Assembly (NCBI GenBank): GCA_040775095.1
Contig: JAXGTD010000028.1
Span: 1 to 35,450, forward strand
DNA length: 35,450 nt
Reading direction: 5' to 3'
Source of the DNA: JAXGTD01 sp040775095
GTDB lineage: Bacteria > Pseudomonadota > Gammaproteobacteria > Chromatiales > Chromatiaceae
This document shows positions 29,225 to 35,450 of the stretch, in pieces. The notes under the pieces were generated by a model, which saw only the letters and a list, made by a program, of their open reading frames with translations, had not been told where the DNA came from and did no database searches. How positions within the stretch are numbered: position 1 is the first letter of the stretch; each line of letters starts with the position of its first letter. Position numbers and translations under genes: made by a program.

Positions 29225-31948
29225 ATGGAAACCCTACTCTCAAAACACTGGCATCATCTTCCAACGGAAGAGGTGGCGACACTACTGGAATCCAGTGCAA
29301 CCAAAGGGCTCGACACCTTTGAGCTGGAACATCGGCGCGCCCATTTCGGACCAAACAGACTTACGACGAAAAAGGGCAAAAATCCGTTGGCGATCTTTTT
29401 TCTCCAGTTCCACCAGCCGCTTATCTATATTCTACTCGCGGCGGCCCTGATCACCTTTATCCTGCAGGAATGGGTCGACAGCGGTGTTATTTTTGGTGTC
29501 GTGTTTGTCAACGCTATCGTCGGATTCATCCAGGAATCCAAGGCATTGAAGGCCATTGAGGCCCTGGCACGAACAATGGAAGGCACGGCCACCGTGGTAA
29601 GGGCCGGAAAGAAAGCGAACATCCCGTCTGCCCAGGTGGTTCCCGGAGATCTGGTGTTGCTGCAGTCCGGAGACAAGGTACCGGCCGACCTGCGCCTGTT
29701 GCGTTCACGTGAGCTGCAGATCGATGAGTCGGCACTCACCGGCGAATCCGTACCAGTACGCAAGACCTCCGATCAATTGATTCAAGAGACCGTGCTTGCA
29801 GACCGTCGCAACATGGCGTATTCGTCGACATTGGTGACCTATGGCACGGGCGCCGGGCTCGTCGTCGCGACCGGCGATGCGACCGAGATCGGCCAGATCA
29901 ATGCCCTGATCGCCGGTGCCCAAACACTCGCCACCCCCCTGACCCGCAAGATCACCGAGTTCAGTGGCACCCTGTTGTGGATCATTCTGATTCTGGCTGG
30001 CTTGACCGTGCTTGCCGGCTGGTTGCACGGCGATTCCCTGCTTGACACCTTTATGGCCGCGGTAGCTCTAGCGGTTGGCGCGATACCAGAGGGATTGCCT
30101 GCGGCCATGACCATTATGCTGGCTATTGGCGTTGGAAAGATGGCCAAACGCAACGCGATCATTCGCCGCATGCCGGCGGTGGAAACCCTCGGCAGCACCA
30201 CCGTGATCTGCTCCGACAAAACAGGAACCCTGACGCAAAACCAGATGACCGTGAAGGAGGTATGCGCCGGCGGGAAATGTTATACGTTCTCCGGCGTTGG
30301 CTATGCACCGGAAGGGGAGATTTCAGTCGACGGATCTATGATCACGCCGGACCAACATGACGCGCTTCACGAGTGTCTACTCGCCGGCATGCTATGCAAC
30401 GACGCTCGTCTGATTCGCCGCGATAATCGCTGGGACATCGAAGGCGATCCGACCGAGGTCTCGCTGATAGCCGCGGCGATCAAATTCGGACTCTCCGTCG
30501 AATCGACAGAGTTCGAGTATCCCCGCATCGACAGCGTACCCTTCGAGTCTGAGCACCACTATATGGCGACCCTACATCAAAGGGTGGCTGACACGACTGG
30601 TGTGATCTACCTGAAAGGATCCGTTGAGAGCATCCTCTCGCGCTGCCAAGATACCTTGGGTAACGATGAAAAAAGCACATTGCTCGAACCGGAAATTATA
30701 AACCAGCAAGTCAATCAACTGGCAGAACGCGGGCTAAGGGTGTTGGCGTTCGCCAGAAAGCGCCGCGACGCACCAACTTCATCGGTGAGCCATTCCGATG
30801 TAATAGCGGGCCTAACCTTTCTGGGGTTGCAGGCGATGATCGATCCACCCCGGCCTGAAGCGATCTCGGCAATTCGCACTTGCCAGAAGGCGGGGATCCA
30901 GATCAAGATGATCACCGGTGATCACGTGGTCACCGCGGCTGCCATCGCCCATCAAATCGGTCTCGACGGGACCAAGCGCGACGATCCCGACAGCTTTGCT
31001 ATCACCGGACATGCCTTGAGCAAGTTGTCCGACCAGGAGCTGTTGGAAACCGCGAGCAGCGCGGCGGTATTCGCGCGTGTGACCCCCGAACAGAAATTGC
31101 GCCTGGTGGAAGCACTGCAGGTCCGAGGACATGTGGTGGCCATGACCGGCGACGGCGTCAATGACGCCCCCGCCCTGAAGCAGGCCGATATCGGTGTTGC
31201 GATGGGCATAGGCGGTACCGAGGTGGCCAAGGAGGCAGCCGATATGGTGCTCACGGACGACAATTTCTCGACGATTGAAGCGGCGGTCGAGGAAGGGCGA
31301 GCCGTGTTCGATAACTTGGTCAAATTCATCACCTGGACCTTGCCGACCAACGTAAGCGAGGGCCTTGTGATCCTGTTTGCCGTTTTCCTGGGTGTTGCGC
31401 TGCCGATCACCCCCGTTCAGATCCTTTGGATCAACATGACAACGGCCATACTGCTTGGCTTGACGCTTGTCTTCGAGGACAAGGAACCAGGCATCATGGC
31501 GCGCCCACCTCGCCGCCCGGACACACCTGTGATCACCACGGAGCTCGGCATCCGGATCGCACTGGTGAGCCTGCTGTTGTTGATTGGCGCATTTGGACTA
31601 TTCGAGTGGAACCTGCTTCAGGGCCACAGCCTCGAAACCGCGAGAACCGTGGCGGTGAATGTTTTTGTATTCGGCGAGCTGTTCTATCTATTCAATTGTC
31701 GGTCGCTGCGATATAGCATGTTTCGGCTAGGCATATTCTCGAATTTTTGGCTCATTGTCGGCGTGTTGACAATGGTTACTCTGCAATTATTGTTGATTTA
31801 TTCCCCGACAATGAACCAGCTGTTTGGAACCACGCCGATCGGCCCGGCCGAATGGATCTCGATACTCGGCGGTGGACTTATCATCTATATTGTCGTTGGC
31901 GCCGAAAAGTGGCTCCGTCGACGAGCGGATATCAAAGCCACTGAATAA
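29225..31948 (+). CDS. P2-type cation-transporting ATPase
   Basis: A 907-residue P-type ATPase with the N-terminal cation-ATPase domain, about ten membrane helices, TGES in the actuator domain (LTGESVPV), PEGLP at 288-292 in helix 4, the phosphorylation motif DKTGT at Asp331 and GDGVNDAPAL near 645. It belongs to the P2A/Pmr1-like bacterial group. Helix 6 reads LWINMTTAILLG; calcium pumps usually have an Asp where this has Ala, so Ca2+ specificity is doubtful and the ion is unknown. The ribosome binding site is weak. Base composition is clearly lower in GC than the neighbours (22 G/C of 60 at 30661-30720), and transposon debris lies upstream, suggesting acquisition by transfer. Confidence 0.9.
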   Translation: METLLSKHWHHLPTEEVATLLESSATKGLDTFELEHRRAHFGPNRLTTKKGKNPLAIFFLQFHQPLIYILLAAALITFILQEWVDSGVIFGVVFVNAIVGFIQESKALKAIEALARTMEGTATVVRAGKKANIPSAQVVPGDLVLLQSGDKVPADLRLLRSRELQIDESALTGESVPVRKTSDQLIQETVLADRRNMAYSSTLVTYGTGAGLVVATGDATEIGQINALIAGAQTLATPLTRKITEFSGTLLWIILILAGLTVLAGWLHGDSLLDTFMAAVALAVGAIPEGLPAAMTIMLAIGVGKMAKRNAIIRRMPAVETLGSTTVICSDKTGTLTQNQMTVKEVCAGGKCYTFSGVGYAPEGEISVDGSMITPDQHDALHECLLAGMLCNDARLIRRDNRWDIEGDPTEVSLIAAAIKFGLSVESTEFEYPRIDSVPFESEHHYMATLHQRVADTTGVIYLKGSVESILSRCQDTLGNDEKSTLLEPEIINQQVNQLAERGLRVLAFARKRRDAPTSSVSHSDVIAGLTFLGLQAMIDPPRPEAISAIRTCQKAGIQIKMITGDHVVTAAAIAHQIGLDGTKRDDPDSFAITGHALSKLSDQELLETASSAAVFARVTPEQKLRLVEALQVRGHVVAMTGDGVNDAPALKQADIGVAMGIGGTEVAKEAADMVLTDDNFSTIEAAVEEGRAVFDNLVKFITWTLPTNVSEGLVILFAVFLGVALPITPVQILWINMTTAILLGLTLVFEDKEPGIMARPPRRPDTPVITTELGIRIALVSLLLLIGAFGLFEWNLLQGHSLETARTVAVNVFVFGELFYLFNCRSLRYSMFRLGIFSNFWLIVGVLTMVTLQLLLIYSPTMNQLFGTTPIGPAEWISILGGGLIIYIVVGAEKWLRRRADIKATE

Positions 31949-32291
31949 CGAGCTCATTTCCACGCGTACTCACGTGGATCGCAGCGCTGCTGTTTTTCGC
32001 AGCGGTAGTCGCGCTCGCCCGAATAGCTCACCGAGAAGCGAAAGAAAGGCCTCCGCTCGAGAATAACAGTTACGCGATCGATCGGTTATACACAAACCGG
32101 CGCACGAGCTTTCGATGGCCCAGTGTAACGCTGGGCAGTGGGAATTTCACAGCTCGGGCAAGAGGACAGTGGTGGGCAGCTCGATGGGGGCAACATCGGC
32201 CGCGATGGCGGGAAGATGTAGACCACCTTGGGGTCGCTCTTTACGGGGATCTGGCCGGAGGTCTCGCTATTGATCAGTAGGAGGCGAGTTG

Positions 32292-32482
32292 TCGTGACTG
32301 GTGACGAGCGCTATTCCTCAGCTGGACCGCCTCCCACCGTCCATGGCACTGGGTCCCGGCTTCCTGCCGGGACGACGGACCAGGAACGTGACCGCTGTGC
32401 CCTTTTTTCCGGCTCGGATACCGGAACAAAGGGTCAAGGATGGGTACTTCTCACCCCCGGCTGAGTTTCGACGCTAATCGCC
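32292..32482 (-). repeat. Dispersed ~190-bp repeat, copy 2 (inverted)
   Basis: Read on the minus strand this matches 9226-9418. The best blocks are 32455-32482 (28 bases, one clear mismatch near its middle) and 32321-32378 (54 of 58 identical by eye, with the hairpin TCCCGGC...GCCGGGA). The linking part is diverged. No coding frame fits. Confidence 0.75.
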
Positions 32483-32520
32483 TCGTGACTTCTGGTGCAC
32501 GGCGAGTGCTGGGAGGGGTC

Positions 32521-32575
32521 GCGTATCCTGTTGACTGATCTCGAACAAGATCACAGTCAACAGAGGTGGATACGC
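32521..32575. repeat. Nested palindrome upstream of a short frame
   Basis: Outer arms GCGTATCC (32521-32528) and GGATACGC (32568-32575) enclose inner arms TGTTGACTG (32529-32537) and CAGTCAACA (32554-32562), which enclose ATC/GAT. All three pairings are perfect, with small bulges (GAGGT at 32563-32567 and CA at 32552-32553). The GAGGT bulge would be the ribosome binding site of the ATG at 32577. It may be an insertion-sequence end, an operator or an mRNA hairpin. Confidence 0.7.
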
Positions 32576-32576
32576 C

Positions 32577-32657
32577 ATGACTCAGTCTACGCTGAAGATT
32601 CTTTCACAACCAGAGATCGAGCAGACGGACCCGCTGCAGGCGTTGCGGGGCAAGTGA
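32577..32657 (+). pseudogene. 26-codon frame, possible truncated transposase start
   Basis: ATG 32577 with GAGGTGG upstream opens a frame of 26 residues beginning MTQSTLKIL and containing a DPLQALRG segment. The start-plus-DPL pattern recalls the N-terminus of IS256-family transposases (MTQ..., DPLTEVLR), which are about 400 residues. If so, only the first few codons survive before unrelated sequence and the tRNA terminator. A genuine small peptide is the alternative. The identification is by resemblance over a very short stretch. Confidence 0.3.
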
Positions 32658-32687
32658 ACTGTACGCCAGCACTCACAAGGACCTGCG

Positions 32688-32727
32688 GACAAACAAAAAG
32701 GGCCTACGAGAAAACCCGTAAGCCCTT
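32688..32727 (-). terminator. Rho-independent terminator of the initiator tRNA
   Basis: On the minus strand an 11-bp stem (32727-32717 with 32708-32698, one G-U pair) is followed by TTTTTGTTTG. It lies seven bases after the CCA end of the tRNA. This is the clearest intrinsic terminator in the window. Confidence 0.85.
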
Positions 32728-32734
32728 GTGTATT

Positions 32735-32811
<77 letters not shown>

Positions 32812-32920
32812 ATTGAGCCGCTTATACTATCCGCATCCGGCCCGGGACGCAAGTGCCAACAGCCGATTTTCTGATGATCGCGGCGCGCGGCGGGCGTCTC
32901 AGACCAGGGCGGCGTCCGCC

Positions 32921-33394
32921 TCAGGGGCGCGGCGCGAAGTCCTGCGGATAAGGATTCTGGTCGTTGCGCCGAATGACAACAAAGGGACGCCCGGCGGCGC
33001 GGTGACAGGCGTTGCAGCTCTCGAGCAAGGCATCGTACCGGGTACTGACCCGCACCTGGTCTCCTCCCTCGATGGCCTCTTCCAACGCCTCGAACGCGGG
33101 CTTGAGCGTCTCACCCAGAACGTGGTGGACCGCGATACCCTCGTAGTCGTCGATCTCGGCGACGGCCTCGATCACCTCCTCGAGCTCGTGGGCATAAAAG
33201 TGCTGCAGGGCCTGGTTGCCGGCGGTCACGGACAATCCCAGCTTGTGGCCGTAGTACTGCATGTTGTGCATCAGCACGATCAGCGGCATCCCTTCGAACG
33301 GCTCTTGTTCACCAGGCTCGTCGCCGGCCATCGCCGGGGTGATGGGTAGAGAGAGCGTGGCTGTCAGAACGGACAGGATCGCGGCAGCTTTCAT
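32921..33394 (-). CDS. Exported c-type cytochrome, class II-like
   Basis: A 157-residue protein with a signal peptide (1-23, ending Ala-Met-Ala) and one heme-binding CNACH at 127-131. A C-terminal heme motif after a long helical body is the layout of class II cytochromes (c' and c-556), which form four-helix bundles in the periplasm. LMHNMQYYGHKLG near 41-53 may supply the distal side. The ATG at 33394 has AGGTG upstream. It is the last gene of a minus-strand group, 173 bp after the di-heme cytochrome. The partner is unknown; electron transfer with that cytochrome is an inference. Confidence 0.82.
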   Translation of the reverse strand: MKAAAILSVLTATLSLPITPAMAGDEPGEQEPFEGMPLIVLMHNMQYYGHKLGLSVTAGNQALQHFYAHELEEVIEAVAEIDDYEGIAVHHVLGETLKPAFEALEEAIEGGDQVRVSTRYDALLESCNACHRAAGRPFVVIRRNDQNPYPQDFAPRP

Positions 33395-33567
33395 CAGGGC
33401 ACCTGAGGTTGCTTTGGGCGTCTTGGTATCTTCTCGGGGAGGTGGATCCGCGCGAAACACGAGTCGGCGGCGTTCCCGATCTGGGCCCTGGAGCGCTCGC
33501 CCGCGAGCCACCGGGTCCGCTCCAAAGGGCGGCACGCACGCGGCACTGTCGATTGCAGGGCTCCCAC

Positions 33568-34986
33568 CTACAGGGTCTTAAGATACTCGATCAGGGCCCG
33601 CCGCTCATCGCTGGTGAGTACGTCACCGAAATCGTGGCCCTGGTTGCCATAGCCCGTTCGCGTCGTGTCGTAGACCCACTTCTGTTCATCGAGGCTGGCG
33701 AACACCTCGCGACCCTGGCGCAAGGCCTGGTAGTCCCAGCCGACGCGGGTCTGGTCGAATTCCGGCCGCGCGGACACAAAACGCCACCAGGTTGGACGCG
33801 ACCCGGTATCGAGCAGCGCGGCCAGCGACGGTACCGAGCCATTGTGCAGGTACGGCGCCGTTGCCCAGACCCCGTCGAGCGGCGGTGCGACATAGCCCAG
33901 TGCCGGCATCGTCTCGGCATTCTCGCCGTAGACCGAACGATTGAACCAACGGATGAAGCGGTCGGCGTCATGGTAGCCGCGCTCGGCCAGCTCCGGATCG
34001 GTGGCCACCTTATCCAACCCGACCAGCTTGTTGGGATAGAACGGCTCGGGGCCGTAGCTGCCGTGGCAGCGCTTGCACTCGGACTTGAAGATCTCCGCGC
34101 CGGTCGCGGCCAGGGCGGCATCGATGGGGTATGGATACTCGGGGGCCTTGAGTGCGCCCAGGTAGGCGCCCACGTCGACGAACCAGGCGTCGATCGCGCG
34201 CGCCTCGGCCACCGAGTCGGTGCAGGTGGTGGAGGCCAGGATCATATAGCTGACATGATCCCCGCGGCCCTGTCCGCTGTAGAAGACCCCGTGTTTCTTG
34301 CCAACGTTCCACCAGGGCGGCACGCTGACCGGAAGGGGTTCGCGCGGGGGTGGCTCGATCAACGGCTCGTCCGACCAGGCCAGTGTCTTTGGGTCGCGGT
34401 GGGCCATCAAGGCCAGCGTGATATTGTCGGCGGGATTCACACCAATGGTGTCAGTCATCATGTAGGGCGCAACGGCCGCGATGCGGTCGGCCCAGCGCCG
34501 CCACTCGGCGGCCTGCGCCTCGCCCTCCACGTAGGCGCCAGCGGATTCGACGGCCATGACCGGATCACCGGTGAAGTCCGCGAAGGCGTTGCCCAGTCCA
34601 ATGACCAACTCGCCATTGAGCGGCGCGGCGTGGCAGGCCAGGCAATTGGAGGTGACCAGCTCGACACCACTCGCCGCGGTGAAGGCCGTGACCGCGTAGG
34701 GCAGCGTCGCGTTGCGTCCGTGCCGGCCGGGGAGCGGGTATTCGGGCTTGAGCTCTCCGCTCGCCGCGGCATAAGCGGCGTACGGCAGGCCACAGGTGAC
34801 CACCGCACGATTGACCAACGCGTCGTATCCGGCAACCGGATCACCGGGCCGCTGCGGGCTCGGCGCGATCACGCCCGGCTCGGCCTTGTTGACGACCACC
34901 CGGTCATCCCGGTCGCAGCCAGCGAGGATGAGCATCCCCGCCGACAGGGCAACGAGCGTCCGGTAGAGCCTACTTTCGCGGGACAT
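33568..34986 (-). CDS. Di-heme c-type cytochrome lipoprotein
   Basis: A 472-residue protein with a lipoprotein signal (lipobox LAGC, Cys24), so probably membrane-anchored in the periplasm. Two heme motifs are visible: NCLACH at 114-119 and CKRCH at 304-308. PPWWNVGKKHGVFYSGQGRG at 223-242 and the late PYLHNGSVPSLAALL segment are shared with large di-heme proteins related to RoxA and to cytochrome c peroxidases. The motifs alone do not show oxygenase or peroxidase activity. The ATG at 34986 gives a clean signal peptide; the longer frame adds 22 residues. Flanked by the AttH-like gene (69 bp upstream) and the class II cytochrome downstream, in the same direction. Confidence 0.82.
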   Translation of the reverse strand: MSRESRLYRTLVALSAGMLILAGCDRDDRVVVNKAEPGVIAPSPQRPGDPVAGYDALVNRAVVTCGLPYAAYAAASGELKPEYPLPGRHGRNATLPYAVTAFTAASGVELVTSNCLACHAAPLNGELVIGLGNAFADFTGDPVMAVESAGAYVEGEAQAAEWRRWADRIAAVAPYMMTDTIGVNPADNITLALMAHRDPKTLAWSDEPLIEPPPREPLPVSVPPWWNVGKKHGVFYSGQGRGDHVSYMILASTTCTDSVAEARAIDAWFVDVGAYLGALKAPEYPYPIDAALAATGAEIFKSECKRCHGSYGPEPFYPNKLVGLDKVATDPELAERGYHDADRFIRWFNRSVYGENAETMPALGYVAPPLDGVWATAPYLHNGSVPSLAALLDTGSRPTWWRFVSARPEFDQTRVGWDYQALRQGREVFASLDEQKWVYDTTRTGYGNQGHDFGDVLTSDERRALIEYLKTL

Positions 34987-35055
34987 GGCCGTTTCGCATT
35001 CGTCGATGGATGGTCTGTCGGACCACGGGTGACGAGAAGGTTCCTCCCGCATCCC

Positions 35056-35450
35056 TCAGGCGCCCCCGGTTTCGATGACAAAGGCATCGTATCCGGTCAG
35101 GTCGATGAACCCGGCGCCGGTGACCGGTTGTCCGCCCCGGTCGCCGGTCACGATCACCGCGCCGCTCCAGGAAGGTTGCGGCTGCAGCAATTCCTGTGCC
35201 TCGAGCAGCGGCGTGAGTTGCAGCTCCAGCCCGAGTTGCGGAATGGCCAGCCGCCAGTGTAACGGGTACTCGGCTCCCGTTCCCGGGGCACGCCATCTCG
35301 CGCCAATCGGGGCCAGCGTCAGGTCGCGCCGCTGGAAGAGCCGGGGCGTTCCATCAGGCGCGATGGTCAGACAGGTCGGGATCGGTGTACCCCCCCCGCC
35401 GCGCCGACGCGTCTGCATACAAAACAGGTCCATGCCGTCGTCGAGCTGCA
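35056..35450 (-). CDS. AttH/CrtC-like lipocalin domain protein (5' end outside window)
   Basis: The frame stays open to the window edge, so only the last 131 or so residues are present. The visible part, with LDDGMDLFCMQTRRRGG, CLTIAPDGTPR, YPLHWRLAIPQLGLELQL and GFIDLTGYDAF, is the C-terminal half of the AttH/carotenoid 1,2-hydratase (CrtC) superfamily, in which two lipocalin-like domains pack together. Such genes often lie beside ABC-transporter permease genes, which would be outside the window on the right. Whether it acts on carotenoids or lipids cannot be told. It leads the cytochrome group. Confidence 0.78.
   Translation of the reverse strand, partial: QLDDGMDLFCMQTRRRGGGGTPIPTCLTIAPDGTPRLFQRRDLTLAPIGARWRAPGTGAEYPLHWRLAIPQLGLELQLTPLLEAQELLQPQPSWSGAVIVTGDRGGQPVTGAGFIDLTGYDAFVIETGGA

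Larger units (their letters stand above)
31949..32576. other. Gene-poor stretch after the ATPase
   Basis: No gene with a normal start is supported here. It contains an open frame without an ATG, GTG or TTG (31945-32280) that reads as a hydrophobic helix (TWIAALLFFAAVVALARIA) followed by a basic, hydrophilic part. It also contains the second copy of the dispersed repeat (32292-32482) and a nested palindrome (32521-32575). A CCACG/CGTGG hairpin with a later TTTTT run near 31990 could end the ATPase transcript, weakly. Confidence 0.4.

Noticed and set aside
33409..35262. A 617-codon open frame on the plus strand
   Set aside because: Antisense to the di-heme cytochrome, which has a signal peptide and two heme motifs; the opposing frame shows no domain.

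Overview
The window is chromosomal DNA of a GC-rich gammaproteobacterium. The order infA / clpA-clpS / cspD, the sdhCDAB-sdhE operon with icd behind it, a B12-dependent ribonucleotide reductase and several c-type cytochromes fit an environmental, possibly sulfur-oxidising or phototrophic, lineage such as Chromatiales. That placement is inferred from gene content, not proven.

Left part (1-13102). infA (+) faces the clpS-clpA protease genes (-). cspD diverges from clpS, and a promoter is readable in front of cspD. A long minus-strand block then carries the central carbon genes: sdhC, sdhD, sdhA, sdhB and sdhE, tightly packed with 4-base overlaps at two junctions, with icd further downstream. 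Across a 629-bp spacer lies a plus-strand operon: a secreted alpha/beta hydrolase (DUF3530 type), the class II ribonucleotide reductase nrdJ and a patatin-like lipase.

Middle part (13103-22637). ppc (+) converges with a small DUF1244 gene (-). uvrA (+) diverges from that gene. A copper pair, copZ-copA (+), follows with overlapping stop and start codons.

Right part (22638-35450) is accessory in character. It holds two unrecognised proteins, a protein with two fused gamma-glutamylcyclotransferase-like domains, a small alpha-beta-barrel-like protein and two secreted DUF1566 proteins. After these come an IS110-type transposase fragment lacking its first catalytic Asp and abutting another gene fragment. 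A P2-type cation ATPase of visibly lower GC follows. Next are a gene-poor 630-bp stretch, a nested palindrome with a 26-codon transposase-like start, an initiator tRNA with a clear terminator, and a minus-strand group of an AttH/CrtC-like protein (cut by the window end), a di-heme lipoprotein cytochrome and a class II-like cytochrome c.

The features most worth a second look are: a diverged ~190-bp repeat present once on each strand 23 kb apart; the tandem cyclotransferase fusion and its unknown partner genes; the nested palindrome beside the tRNA; the apparent U1-U72 pair in the initiator tRNA; and the low-GC ATPase beside transposon debris. I found no CRISPR array, phage, toxin-antitoxin pair or recognisable defence system.
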